DNA of 64,000 bases, from assembly GCA_009691855.1 (NCBI GenBank), contig SIAI01000005.1:1-64000 (forward strand). The letters are read 5' to 3'. The notes beneath the pieces are model-generated. The model did not search any database. It had not been told where the DNA came from and saw only the letters and a list, made by a program, of their open reading frames with translations. The DNA comes from Planctomycetota bacterium (GTDB lineage: Bacteria > Planctomycetota > UBA1135 > GCA-002686595). Of this stretch, positions 9,131 to 18,957 are shown piece by piece. The stretch's first letter is position 1. The number at the start of each line of letters is the position of its first letter. A program made the translations under genes and the position numbers.

Positions 9131-9321
9131 GCGCCTAGGACCGCCCGCCTCGACCCGCGGTCACACGTGAGGGTGGGATTCGCTTGCTTGGCCGCTATCC
9201 TATCGCCCCCTGAACTCGAAGGCCGCGCGCGCCGAACACGGCGAGTCTTCGCTCCCCAACGCCACGCTTCACTCACGCCCCTCCTGGCGCTGAAATCCTC
9301 CCGCCTACCCCTGCGGACCGG

Positions 9322-9855
9322 ATGTACTTCGACTACCTGAACGCCCTCGTCTTCGCCGCGGTCGGGTTCGTTTTCGTCTTCGCGAACCTCATCCTGGCCT
9401 CGGTCCTGCGCCCCAAGCGCAAGACCGACGTGGGGCTCGAGACCTACGAGTGCGGCGAGGAGACGATCGGCGACGCCTGGATCCAGTTCGACATCCGCTA
9501 CTACACGGTGGCGCTGGTCTACGTCATCTTCGCCGTCGAGATCGCGTTCCTGTTCCCGTGGGCGCTGGTTCTGGGCGACGCGGTGGCGAACCAGGGCGCG
9601 GCCAAGGGTGCCGGGATCGGGGCCTTCGTGCTGCTCGAGGGCGTGCTGTTCATCGTGATCCTGTTCCTCGGCCTCGCCTACGTCTGGGCCAAGGGCGATC
9701 TCGACTGGGTGCTCTCCTACCGCCACTCGACCTACCAGCCCCCGGAGCTGCGCGCGAAGATCAACCTGCCGCAGGTCAAGGAGATCGAGGCCGCGCAGGA
9801 GGCCCAGAAGGCCGCCGAGCCCAAACCCGCCCCGGACACCGAAGAGGCCGCCTGA
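9322..9855 (+). CDS. nuoA: NADH-quinone oxidoreductase subunit A
   Basis: [48 protein letters not shown]; first gene of the nuo operon. Confidence 0.96.
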   Translation: MYFDYLNALVFAAVGFVFVFANLILASVLRPKRKTDVGLETYECGEETIGDAWIQFDIRYYTVALVYVIFAVEIAFLFPWALVLGDAVANQGAAKGAGIGAFVLLEGVLFIVILFLGLAYVWAKGDLDWVLSYRHSTYQPPELRAKINLPQVKEIEAAQEAQKAAEPKPAPDTEEAA

Positions 9856-10355
9856 TGGGACTGCTCGAGCGTCAGTTCGAAGAGAACGTGCTGACCACGA
9901 AGGTGGACTGGCTCCTGAACTGGTGCCGCATGTCCAGCATCTGGCCGATGACGTTCGGTCTGGCCTGCTGCGCGATCGAGATGATGGCGGTCGGCTGCGC
10001 GCACCACGACATCGACCGCTTCGGTGCCGGCGCCTTCCGCGCCTCGCCGCGCCAGTCGGATCTGATGATCGTGGCGGGTACGGTCAACTTCAAGATGGCC
10101 GAGCGCATCAAGCGCCTCTACGACCAGATGCCCGGGCCGAAGTACGTGATCGCGATGGGCGCGTGCGCCACCGGCGGCGGGCCCTATTACAAGTACGGCT
10201 ACACGGTCGTGAAGGGCGTCGACCGCGTCGTGCCGGTGGACGTGTACGTGGCCGGCTGTCCGCCGCGCCCCGAGGCCCTGCTCGAGGGCCTGATGAAGCT
10301 GCAGCAGAAGATCCAGCAGTCCTCCGTCGTCCGCCGCCCGGCGCGCACGGCATAG
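9855..10355 (+). CDS. nuoB: NADH-quinone oxidoreductase subunit B
   Basis: [52 protein letters not shown]. Confidence 0.98.
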   Translation: MGLLERQFEENVLTTKVDWLLNWCRMSSIWPMTFGLACCAIEMMAVGCAHHDIDRFGAGAFRASPRQSDLMIVAGTVNFKMAERIKRLYDQMPGPKYVIAMGACATGGGPYYKYGYTVVKGVDRVVPVDVYVAGCPPRPEALLEGLMKLQQKIQQSSVVRRPARTA

Positions 10356-10359
10356 CAGC

Positions 10360-10878
10360 ATGGAGTTCCGGGGGATCCTCGACCGCTTGCGCGCCATCGG
10401 TGCGCCGGGCTTGCTCGGCCACGACGAGCCGCGCGGAGCCGATCCGGCGGACAAGAAGGACAAGGGCCGCGCGGGCGATCCGTTCGTGCTCGTGGACCCG
10501 CAGCGCTTGCCGGCGTTCCTCGAGGTCTGTCGCGACGACGAGCGCCTGGCGTTCGACATCCTGATCGACCTCACCGCCGCCGACCCGTCCAAGGACGATC
10601 CGAACCTGTGGGTGCTGGTGCACCTGCTCTCGCTGGCCTACCGCCAGCGCCTGACGGTGAAGTGCGCCCTGTCCAAAGCTGCGGCGACGATGCCCACCAG
10701 CGTCACCGTCCACCGCGGCGCGCAGTGGCACGAGCGCGAGTGTGGCGAGATGTTCGGCATCACCTTCGCCGGACACCCCGATCCGCGCCACATCCTGCTG
10801 CCCGAGGACTGGCTCGGCTTCCCGCTGCGCAAGGACTACGTCTTCCCCGACGAGTACCACGGGATCTCCTGCAAGTAG
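10360..10878 (+). CDS. nuoC: NADH-quinone oxidoreductase subunit C
   Basis: WHERECGEMFGITFAGHPDPRHILLPEDWLGFPLRKDY. Confidence 0.96.
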   Translation: MEFRGILDRLRAIGAPGLLGHDEPRGADPADKKDKGRAGDPFVLVDPQRLPAFLEVCRDDERLAFDILIDLTAADPSKDDPNLWVLVHLLSLAYRQRLTVKCALSKAAATMPTSVTVHRGAQWHERECGEMFGITFAGHPDPRHILLPEDWLGFPLRKDYVFPDEYHGISCK

Positions 10879-10880
10879 CC

Positions 10881-12068
10881 ATGTCCCAGAGCACCACCCT
10901 GCCGACGGCCGCCGCGGGAACGGGCGAACGCGAGTTCATGCTCGACGTGCGCACGCAGGACATGGAGGTCAACATGGGCCCGCAGCACCCCGCCACGCAC
11001 GGGGTGATGCGCATCCTGATTCGCGCCGACGGCGAGATCTGCACCGGCGCCCAGCCGCACCTCGGCTACCTGCATCGCTGCGCCGAGAAGATCGGCGAGA
11101 ACGTCGAGTGGCTGCAGTACCTGCCGTACACCGACCGCTATGACTACCTGGCGGCGATGAACAACAACTTGGGCTACTCGATGGCGGTCGAGAAGCTCAT
11201 GGGGATCGAGATCCCGCGGCGCGCGCTGATGATCCGCACGATCTGTGCCGAGCTGAATCGCATCGGCTCGCACCTGGTCGCCTTCGGCACCTACGGGCTC
11301 GACCTCGGCGCCATCACGCCCTTCCTGTACATGTTCCGGGAGCGCGAGTGGATGATGGCGCTCTTCGAGAAGATCTGCGGCGCGCGCCTGACCTACAGCT
11401 ACATCCGCATCGGCGGCGTGTTCAACGACGCGCCCCCGGGCTGGCTGAGCGAGGTCGAGCGCTTCTGCGACACCTTCGAGGAGAAGTGGCAGGAGTACGT
11501 CGACCTCCTGATGGTCAACCACATCTTCGTGCAGCGCACCGCCAACATCGGCGTGATCCCGAAGGCCATGGCGCTCGATTTCGGCCTCACCGGTCCGATG
11601 TTGCGCGGCAGCGGCGTCGACTGGGACCTGCGCCGCGACATGCCCTACGAGCTCTACGCCGAGATCTGGAAGTCCGGTTGCTTCCAGATCCCGCTCGGCA
11701 AGGGCGAGCGCGGCACGCTGGGCGATTGCTGGGACCGCGCCTACGTGCGCGTGATGGAGATGATCGAGTCGATCAAGATCGTGCGCTGGTGCCTGGACTC
11801 GATCGCGCCCGGCCCGGTCATCGCCGAGATCCCCAAGACCCTGCGCGTGCCGGCCGGCGAAGCCTACGTGGGCATCGAGAACCCGCGCGGCGAGCTCGGC
11901 CACTACGTCGTCTCCGACGGTGGCAAGGTCGCCGTGCGCTGCCGCGTGCGCGGGCCCTCGTTCACCAACCTGGCCGTGCTGGAGGAGCTCCTGCCCGGCG
12001 CGCTGATCGCCGACTCGATCGCCATCATCGGCTCGACCGACATCGTGGTGGGGGAGACGGATCGCTGA
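10881..12068 (+). CDS. nuoD: NADH-quinone oxidoreductase subunit D
   Basis: MEVNMGPQHPATHGVMRILIRADGE, GYLHRCAEKIGE, C-terminal GSTDIVVGETDR; ORF trimmed to ATG 10881. Confidence 0.98.
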   Translation: MSQSTTLPTAAAGTGEREFMLDVRTQDMEVNMGPQHPATHGVMRILIRADGEICTGAQPHLGYLHRCAEKIGENVEWLQYLPYTDRYDYLAAMNNNLGYSMAVEKLMGIEIPRRALMIRTICAELNRIGSHLVAFGTYGLDLGAITPFLYMFREREWMMALFEKICGARLTYSYIRIGGVFNDAPPGWLSEVERFCDTFEEKWQEYVDLLMVNHIFVQRTANIGVIPKAMALDFGLTGPMLRGSGVDWDLRRDMPYELYAEIWKSGCFQIPLGKGERGTLGDCWDRAYVRVMEMIESIKIVRWCLDSIAPGPVIAEIPKTLRVPAGEAYVGIENPRGELGHYVVSDGGKVAVRCRVRGPSFTNLAVLEELLPGALIADSIAIIGSTDIVVGETDR

Positions 12069-13252
12069 TGCTCGCCGCCGTGCTGTTCGCGGGCGCGCCC
12101 CAGTCGGGCACGAACCCGATCCAGGGGCTGCTGGAGCAAGTCGCGCCCGCGGCCGTACCGGCCTGGGCCGTGGTCGCGGCGACGATCGGCATCGGCGTGG
12201 GCATCACCGTCGCGATCGTCTCGGTCATCGCCATGTTCGGCACCTGGATGGAGCGCAAGGTCTCGGGCCACATCCAGTGCCGCTACGGTCCGATGCGCGC
12301 GGGCTGGCACGGCTGGCTGCAGCCGCTGGCGGACGGCGTGAAGCTCTTGCTCAAGGAAGATCTGGTGCCCAAGGGCGCCGACCGCGTGCTGTACGTGATC
12401 GCGCCGGCGATCGTGCTGGCCAGCGTGCTGGCGGCGATGGCGGTCTTCCCGCTCGCGCCGAACTTCTACTTCGCCGACATCGACCTGGGGATCTTCTTCA
12501 TCCTGGCGATGACCTCGACCACCACCATCGGCGTGGTCATGGCCGGCTGGAGCTCGAACTCGAAGTGGTCGCTGTACGGCTCGATGCGCGAGGCCGCGCA
12601 GGTGATCGCCTACGAGATCCCGCTCGGCATCTCGCTGCTCGTGCCGATCATGGTCGCCGGCTCGTTCAACCTGATCGAGGTGAGCAACGACCAGGCCGGT
12701 TGGATGGGCATGAACTGGTACATCTGGCCCTGGGTCAACCCGTTCATGCTGCCGGCCTTCGTGCTGTTCTTCATCGCCATCCTGGCCGAGACCAAGCGCG
12801 CGCCCTTCGACCTGCCCGAAGCCGAGTCCGAGCTCGTGGCCGGCTTCATGACCGAATACTCGGGCATCCGCTGGAGCTTCTTCTTCATGGAGGAGTACGC
12901 GGCGATGTTCCTGTACTCCGCCGTGGGCGCGTTCTTCTTCTTCGGCGGCTTCGAGAGCCCGCTGACCTGGCTGGTGCGCCACCAGTTCGGTCTGACCGTC
13001 GGCGTGCAGGCCGAGGCCTGGTCGCTCGGCGCGATCCTGCTCACGCTGACCTCGGCCTTGACCATCGTCGTCAAGGGCTTCGCCGGCGTGTTCCTGATGA
13101 TGTGGTTGCGCTGGACGCTGCCGCGCGTGCGCATCGACCAGGTCATGACGCTCGGCTACAAGTACCTGACCCCGTTGGCCCTGGTGTGCGTGCTCGGCGC
13201 CGGCCTGTGGGAAGTATTCGTCAAGGGCTTCTTGCCCTGGAGGAACGGATGA
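12068..13252 (+). CDS. nuoH: NADH-quinone oxidoreductase subunit H
   Basis: TWMERKVSGHIQCRYGPMRAGWHGWLQPLADGVKLLLKED, AETKRAPFDLPEAESELVAGFMTEYSG. Confidence 0.98.
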   Translation: MLAAVLFAGAPQSGTNPIQGLLEQVAPAAVPAWAVVAATIGIGVGITVAIVSVIAMFGTWMERKVSGHIQCRYGPMRAGWHGWLQPLADGVKLLLKEDLVPKGADRVLYVIAPAIVLASVLAAMAVFPLAPNFYFADIDLGIFFILAMTSTTTIGVVMAGWSSNSKWSLYGSMREAAQVIAYEIPLGISLLVPIMVAGSFNLIEVSNDQAGWMGMNWYIWPWVNPFMLPAFVLFFIAILAETKRAPFDLPEAESELVAGFMTEYSGIRWSFFFMEEYAAMFLYSAVGAFFFFGGFESPLTWLVRHQFGLTVGVQAEAWSLGAILLTLTSALTIVVKGFAGVFLMMWLRWTLPRVRIDQVMTLGYKYLTPLALVCVLGAGLWEVFVKGFLPWRNG

Positions 13253-13803
13253 CCGCCACGACGAAGTACTTCAGGAACGTCTACGACACGCTCAAGACCA
13301 CTCTGGTGGGCATGCGCATCACCGGGAAGTACCTGCTGCAGAAGCCGATCACGGTGCAGTACCCGGACGAGCGCCTGCCGATCCCCAACCGCTATCGCGG
13401 GATCCACTACCTCGAGCAGGAGAAGTGCATCGAGTGCCTGGCCTGCGCGCGCGCCTGCCCGATCGACTGCATCGAGATGGACGCGGTGCGGCACGGCAAG
13501 GAGCTCGAGTGGATCACGTTCACGCTCGACTACCAGAAGTGCATGTTCTGCGAGCTGTGCGTGTACCCGTGCCCCAAGGACTGCATCCACATGGGCACCG
13601 AGTTCGCGTTCGTCAGCTACGACCGCAGCGAGTTCGTGCACGACCTGCTCTCCTACCGCGGCATGTCGCGCGACGCCAAGACGCGCATGCTCGAGGCCGA
13701 GCAGAAGAAGAAGGCCAAGGAAGAGGCCAAGAAGGCCAAGGAAGCCGCCAAGGCCGCGCTGAAGGCCGAGGCCGAGGGCAAGGAAGCCGCGGGCCAGAAC
13801 TGA
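13249..13803 (+). CDS. nuoI: NADH-quinone oxidoreductase subunit I, with Lys/Ala/Glu-rich tail
   Basis: Two 4Fe-4S motifs CIECLACARACPIDC and CMFCELCVYPCPKDC; tail EQKKKAKEEAKKAKEAAKAALKAEAEGKEAAGQN. Confidence 0.97.
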   Translation: MTATTKYFRNVYDTLKTTLVGMRITGKYLLQKPITVQYPDERLPIPNRYRGIHYLEQEKCIECLACARACPIDCIEMDAVRHGKELEWITFTLDYQKCMFCELCVYPCPKDCIHMGTEFAFVSYDRSEFVHDLLSYRGMSRDAKTRMLEAEQKKKAKEEAKKAKEAAKAALKAEAEGKEAAGQN

Positions 13804-13806
13804 GTC

Positions 13807-13968
13807 CATGGGCCCGTCCAAGAATCAGTTCGCAGTTGCGCCGGCCCTCGTCGTCGCTGGCTGCGTTGCGGCTCCTCGGAAACCATGCAGGTTGCCTGCG
13901 TCGCCGCGCCTTGCCATCGGCGATGATGGCTCGCCGAAACTGCGAACTCATTCTTGGACGAGCCCATG
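13807..13968. repeat. Palindromic MITE-like element between nuoI and nuoJ
   Basis: Arms 13807-13837 and 13938-13968 are inverted repeats matching 29/31; the right arm ends in the nuoJ ATG (13966-13968). Confidence 0.85.
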
Positions 13969-14619
13969 AAAGAGCCGGCCCTGCAGCGGATCTTCTACGG
14001 CGCGCTGGCCCTGCTGGGGCTGTGCGCGCTGGGTGTCGGTCTGGCCAAGGCCGGCTGGAGCGGCGTGGCCTTCGCGCTGTTCGCGTTCATGACTCTCGGC
14101 GGAGCGGTGATGTGCATCTGGGAGCGCTCGGTCGTGCGCAGCGCCTTCGCGCTGATGGCGACCTTCACCGGCGTCGCCGGGCTGTTCGTGCTGCTCGAGG
14201 CCGACTTCCTGGCCATGGCGCAGATCCTGATCTACGTCGGCGGGATCCTGGCGCTGCTGCTGTTCGCGGTCATGCTCACGCCGCCCGACCTGAACGAGCG
14301 CAAGCTCTCGCGCCTGGCGGCGGGCGCGCTGTTCGTCGGCGCGGGCGCGCTGTACCTGGGCCTGAAAATCACCGACACGGCCCACTGGTTCGTGCGCGGT
14401 GCGCCGCTCGACGGCAACGTCGCCGCCAGCGGCTCGGCCGAGCGCATCGGCGTGGGCTTCCTGGCTGCCGGTCCCTACCAGACCAGCGCCGGCACCGAGC
14501 TCGGCTACGTGGTGGCCTTCGAGCTCGCCGCCATCGTCCTGACCGTGGCGCTGGTCGCGGCGGTCTACATCGCGCGTCGCAAGCCCTCCGACCTGCAACC
14601 CGAAGAGAAGGCCGGCTGA
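13966..14619 (+). CDS. nuoJ: NADH-quinone oxidoreductase subunit J
   Basis: AFALMATFTGVAGLFVLLEADFLAMAQILIYVGGILALLLFAVMLT; ATG 13966 preferred to TTG 13954. Confidence 0.94.
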   Translation: MKEPALQRIFYGALALLGLCALGVGLAKAGWSGVAFALFAFMTLGGAVMCIWERSVVRSAFALMATFTGVAGLFVLLEADFLAMAQILIYVGGILALLLFAVMLTPPDLNERKLSRLAAGALFVGAGALYLGLKITDTAHWFVRGAPLDGNVAASGSAERIGVGFLAAGPYQTSAGTELGYVVAFELAAIVLTVALVAAVYIARRKPSDLQPEEKAG

Positions 14620-14921
14620 TGGGACTGGGAGCCTACGTGGCGGTCTCGGGCGCGCTCTTCGCGCTCGGCCTGATCGCGATCCTCGTGCGCCGCAACGTCA
14701 TCTACATCCTGATGGGGATCGAGATGATCCTGAACGCCGCGAACATCAACTTCGTGGCCTTCAACCGCTTCGGCTCGATGAAGCTCGACGGGCAGATGTT
14801 CGCGATCTTCACGATCATCCTGGCCGCGGCCGAGGCCGCCGTGGCGCTGGCCATCGTGCTCAACGTCTTCTACCTCTTCGACTCGATCAAACCGAGCGAA
14901 GCCGACCTCCTGCGCGAGTGA
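14619..14921 (+). CDS. nuoK: NADH-quinone oxidoreductase subunit K
   Basis: RRNVIYILMGIEMILNAANINFVAF...MFAIFTIILAAAEAAVALAIVLNVF. Confidence 0.97.
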   Translation: MGLGAYVAVSGALFALGLIAILVRRNVIYILMGIEMILNAANINFVAFNRFGSMKLDGQMFAIFTIILAAAEAAVALAIVLNVFYLFDSIKPSEADLLRE

Positions 14922-17395
14922 TGATGTCTCTCGCCTTCGATCCCGCCACCGACTTCAAGCTGCTGCTGGCCGTCCCGGCGATCCCGCTGGTCGGCTACGT
15001 GCTGCAGATCTTCCTGCGCAAGCGCCTGCCCCACGGGGACAAGCTGCTGACGCTGGGCATGTTCGTGGTGATGTGCCTGACGGTGTACCTGGGCGCGAAG
15101 GGCCTGCACGCCGCCTATGCGGGCGAGCGCTTCTTCCACCACTCCTCCGAGGCCGGGCTCGAGTTCGGCTGGCTGTACAGCACGGGCACCGTGCCCGCCG
15201 CCCAGAACCTGGTCATGGGCGTGCTCTACGACCCGCTGGGCGCGGCCATGCTGGCTGTGGTCGGGATCGTGTCCTTCTGCGTGCACCTCTTCTCGATCGG
15301 GTACGTGCACGGCGACAAGCGCTACTCGATCTTCTTCGCGAACATCAGCCTGTTCACGTTCGCGATGCTCGGTCTGGTGCTGGCGGACAACCTGCTGGTG
15401 TTGTTCATCTTCTGGGAGCTGATGGGTGCGATGAGCTACCTGCTCATCGGCCACTTCTCCCACGACCCGGGCCAGCCGTTCTTCCACCGCTGGGCGACGT
15501 GGGCCTGCAAGAAGGCCTTCCTGACCACGCGCGTCGGCGACGTGCTGCTGTTCGTGGGCATCTTCATCCTGTGGGACAAGTTCCACACCCTGCGCTTCAC
15601 CGAGCTGTGGGCGGCCGCCAAGGAGACGGTCGCGGCCAACGGCGGCGAGTTCCCGACCTGGCTCACCTGGGCCGGCCTGTGCGTCTTCGGCGGGACGGTC
15701 GGCAAGTCGGCGCAGTTCCCGCTGCACATCTGGCTGCCGGACGCGATGGCCGGCCCGACGCCCGTGTCGGCCATGATCCACGCGGCGACGATGGTCGCGG
15801 CCGGCGTGTTCCTGCTCGGGCGTATGTATCCGCTGCTCTCGCCGACGGTGCTGAGCGTGGTCACGGTGGTCGGGGCGACGACGGCGCTGTTCGCGGCGAC
15901 GATCGGCACGACCTGCTACGACCTCAAGGCGGTGCTGGCCTACTCGACCATCTCGCAGCTCGGCTTCATGGTCGCCGCCGTCGGCCTGGGCGGCGTCGTG
16001 GCGGGCATGTTCCACATGACCACGCACGCCTTCTTCAAGGCCTGCCTGTTCCTCTCGGCCGGCTCGGTGATCCACGGCTGCCACCACGTGCAGGACATGC
16101 GCCTGATGGGCGGGCTGCGCAAGAAGATGCCGATCACCTTCGCGTGCATGCTGATCTGCACGCTGGCGATCGCGGGCGTGCCGTACTTCGCCGGGTTCTT
16201 CTCGAAGGACGAGGTCATCAAGGCCGGCTTCCTGAAGATCCTCGACCGCCGGACCTTCGATGGCTGGTCGCTGTACGCGCTGCTCGCGCTCTCGCTTGCG
16301 GCGGCGCTGACGGCCTTCTACATGTTCCGCCTGATCTTCCTGACCTTCTACGGGGAGTATCGCGGCAACCAGAAGCAGCACCGCTTCTCGGCCATGCTCG
16401 CCGCGGAGGGCGTCGAGGGCCCGGATCCGAACGAGCACGCGGCCCACGACGACCACGGCGCGGCTCACGGCGCTCACGACGATCACGGCCACGCTCACGC
16501 GCAGGACCACGGGCACGCCCACGGCGACGAGCACGGCCACGCGGCGCACGGCCACGCGGCGCACGGACACGCGGCGCACGGACACGCGGCGCACGGACAC
16601 GCGGCGCACGGACACGCCAAGCACGCTCCGGCGCCCAAGGTGGCGCATGTCGTGCACGCGGAGAAGCACGACGAGCACGGCGGCCACGCTGAGCACCACG
16701 CGCACGAGCCCCACGAGTCCCCGCTGGTCATGACCGTCGCGCTGATGATCCTCGGCCTGCTGGGGATCTTCGGCGGTCACTTCTGGCTGACCGAGCCGCA
16801 GAACGTCTTCAACGCGCACCCGTGGTTCGAGAAGCTCGTCACGCCGACCACCCTCTATGGCGAGGAGATCGCCAGCTGGTGCGCGCCCGAGCCCGTGGGC
16901 GAGGCGGCGGTGGAGCACTTCGAGCACCTCGAGCACGCCGCGCACCTGGACGCGCTGATCGTGTCCAGCATCGTCGCGGGCACGGGCATCCTCCTGGCGA
17001 TCCTCTTCTACCTCGTGTGGCCCGGGATTCCCGGCCGCATCGTCGCCTTCCTCGGCCAGGCCTACACCGCCGTGCGCCGCAAGTACTACATCGACGAGCT
17101 CGTCGATGCGACCGTGCTGAAGCTCACCTGGAAGCTGACCTACTTCCAGAAGTGGATCGACGAGAACGTCATCGACGGCCTGGTCAAGACCGTCGGCGCG
17201 CTGAACAAGTTCCTCGGCGTCTTCGCGGCTCTGTTCGACAAGATCGTGATCGACGGCGCGGTCAACGCCGTGGCCCTGGCCTCGCAGGTCTTCGGCGCCG
17301 CCTTCCGCCTCGTGCAGACCGGCCGCATCCAGCAGTACGCCGCCTTCGCCGTGGGTGGCGCGGTCCTGACCGCCGCCTGGCTCATCCTCGCCTGA
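14921..17395 (+). CDS. nuoL: NADH-quinone oxidoreductase subunit L with His-rich insertion
   Basis: Antiporter-like core (FHRWATWACKKAFLTTRVGDVLL, KSAQFPLHIWLPDAMAGPTPVSAMIHAATMVAAGVFLL); insertion HAAHDDHG...HEPHESP near aa 505-605. Confidence 0.96.
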   Translation: MMSLAFDPATDFKLLLAVPAIPLVGYVLQIFLRKRLPHGDKLLTLGMFVVMCLTVYLGAKGLHAAYAGERFFHHSSEAGLEFGWLYSTGTVPAAQNLVMGVLYDPLGAAMLAVVGIVSFCVHLFSIGYVHGDKRYSIFFANISLFTFAMLGLVLADNLLVLFIFWELMGAMSYLLIGHFSHDPGQPFFHRWATWACKKAFLTTRVGDVLLFVGIFILWDKFHTLRFTELWAAAKETVAANGGEFPTWLTWAGLCVFGGTVGKSAQFPLHIWLPDAMAGPTPVSAMIHAATMVAAGVFLLGRMYPLLSPTVLSVVTVVGATTALFAATIGTTCYDLKAVLAYSTISQLGFMVAAVGLGGVVAGMFHMTTHAFFKACLFLSAGSVIHGCHHVQDMRLMGGLRKKMPITFACMLICTLAIAGVPYFAGFFSKDEVIKAGFLKILDRRTFDGWSLYALLALSLAAALTAFYMFRLIFLTFYGEYRGNQKQHRFSAMLAAEGVEGPDPNEHAAHDDHGAAHGAHDDHGHAHAQDHGHAHGDEHGHAAHGHAAHGHAAHGHAAHGHAAHGHAKHAPAPKVAHVVHAEKHDEHGGHAEHHAHEPHESPLVMTVALMILGLLGIFGGHFWLTEPQNVFNAHPWFEKLVTPTTLYGEEIASWCAPEPVGEAAVEHFEHLEHAAHLDALIVSSIVAGTGILLAILFYLVWPGIPGRIVAFLGQAYTAVRRKYYIDELVDATVLKLTWKLTYFQKWIDENVIDGLVKTVGALNKFLGVFAALFDKIVIDGAVNAVALASQVFGAAFRLVQTGRIQQYAAFAVGGAVLTAAWLILA
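16529..16623 (+). repeat. 15-bp tandem repeat inside nuoL (HGHAA units)
   Basis: Successive CACGG(A/C)CACGCGGCG units encoding GHAAHGHAAHGHAAHGHAAHGHAAHGHAKH. Confidence 0.9.
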
Positions 17396-17414
17396 AGCAA
17401 CGCTCACCCCTGCC

Positions 17415-18956
17415 ATGACCGAGCACCTCCTCTCGTGGATCACCTTCCTCCCGCTCATCGGGATGGGGCTGATCTTCTTCGTGCCCAGCACGAACACCGC
17501 CCTGGTGAAGACGATCGCGCTGATCGCCACGGGCATCCCGTTCCTGCTGGCCACATGGCTCTACTTCGGGCTGTTCAGCAAGACCACCGGCGAGCTGCAG
17601 TTCGTCGAGCGCGTGGACTGGATCTCGGGCATCCAAGCGCAGTACTACATCGGCATCGACGGGCTCTCGCTGCCGCTGGTGTGGCTGTCCACGCTGCTGC
17701 TCTTCATCGGTGTGCCGGCCAGCTTCGGCATCGAGAAGTCGCAGAAGGCCTACTACGCGCTGCTCATGCTGCTCGAGGTCGGCATCAACGGGGTGTTCGT
17801 CTCGCAGGACTACTTCCTCTTCTACGTGTTCTGGGAAGTGATGCTGCTGCCGATGTACTTCCTCATCGGCATCTGGGGCGGCCCGCGGCGCGAGTACGCG
17901 GCGATCAAGTTCTTCCTCTACACCCTGGCCGGCTCGGTGCTGATGCTGGTCGCGGTCGTCGCCCTGCGCATCGACATGGGCGGCATCGAGGGCATGCAGG
18001 CGCCGTTCTCGATCCCCGAGATGATGGCCAAGGCCAAGGCCGGGCTGCTCACCGGCGCGCACCTGCCCTTCGGCGGCACGCTGCTGGGGATGCAGTTCAC
18101 GACCTGGGTCTTCTGGTTCCTGTTCATCGGCTTCGCGATCAAGGTCCCGATCGTGCCCTTCCACACCTGGCTGCCCGACGCCCACGTCGAGGCGCCCACG
18201 CCGATCTCGGTGATCCTGGCCGGCATCCTCTTGAAGCTCGGCGGCTACGGAATGATCCGGGCCTGCTTCCCGATCGTGCCGAGCGCGTTCCACGAGTTCG
18301 CCTACGTCCTGGGCGTGATCGGGGTCGTCTCGATCGTCTACGGTGCCTTCGTCGCGCTCGGTCAGACCGACTTCAAGCGCATGGTCGCCTACAGCTCGGT
18401 GAGCCACATGGGCTACGTGCTGCTCGGCCTCGCGGCCATGACCACCTGGGGCACGACCGGCGCCGCGCTGCAGATGTTCAACCACGGCACCTCCGCCGCC
18501 GTGCTGTTCCTCGTGGTCGGCGTGATCTACGACCGCGCGCACCACCGCGACCTGAACGGCTTCGGCGGCCTCTCCCAGATCATGCCCAAGTACTGGGCGC
18601 TGACCACGCTGGGCTTCTTCGCCGCGCTCGGGCTCCCGGGGCTCGCGGGGTTCGTGGCCGAGGCCATGACCCTGCTCGGCGCCTACGAGTCGGCGCTGCC
18701 GGGCATGAAGACGCTGGTGCTGATCTCGGTGATCGGCATCGTCATCACGGCCGCCTTCCTGCTCTACGCGATGCAGCGCGTGTTCCTGGGCAAGCTGAAT
18801 CCGAAGTACGCCGGCTACAAGGACATGACCCCGCGCGAGCTCCTGTGTCAGGCACCGTTCCTGTTCCTGTGCGTGGCGCTGGGCATCTTCCCGTTCTTCC
18901 TGACGGACGTCATGCGCGCCTCGATCGACCAGTGGATGGCCACGATGGGCGGCTGA
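17415..18956 (+). CDS. nuoM: NADH-quinone oxidoreductase subunit M
   Basis: VPIVPFHTWLPDAHVEAPTPISVILAGILLKLGGYGMIR; FKRMVAYSSVSHMGYVLLG. Confidence 0.97.
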   Translation: MTEHLLSWITFLPLIGMGLIFFVPSTNTALVKTIALIATGIPFLLATWLYFGLFSKTTGELQFVERVDWISGIQAQYYIGIDGLSLPLVWLSTLLLFIGVPASFGIEKSQKAYYALLMLLEVGINGVFVSQDYFLFYVFWEVMLLPMYFLIGIWGGPRREYAAIKFFLYTLAGSVLMLVAVVALRIDMGGIEGMQAPFSIPEMMAKAKAGLLTGAHLPFGGTLLGMQFTTWVFWFLFIGFAIKVPIVPFHTWLPDAHVEAPTPISVILAGILLKLGGYGMIRACFPIVPSAFHEFAYVLGVIGVVSIVYGAFVALGQTDFKRMVAYSSVSHMGYVLLGLAAMTTWGTTGAALQMFNHGTSAAVLFLVVGVIYDRAHHRDLNGFGGLSQIMPKYWALTTLGFFAALGLPGLAGFVAEAMTLLGAYESALPGMKTLVLISVIGIVITAAFLLYAMQRVFLGKLNPKYAGYKDMTPRELLCQAPFLFLCVALGIFPFFLTDVMRASIDQWMATMGG

Positions 18957-18957
18957 C

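Noticed and set aside
10608-10880. N-terminal extension of the NuoD ORF
   Set aside because: Overlaps NuoC in another frame; conserved NuoD sequence starts after ATG 10881.
16529-16623. Short tandem repeats resembling a CRISPR-like array
   Set aside because: 15-bp units without spacers, in frame within nuoL.
14870-17554. 894-aa minus-strand ORF antisense to nuoL
   Set aside because: Translation is dominated by His/Arg/Val/Glu low-complexity sequence, typical of shadow ORFs in high-GC DNA; the plus strand clearly encodes NuoL.
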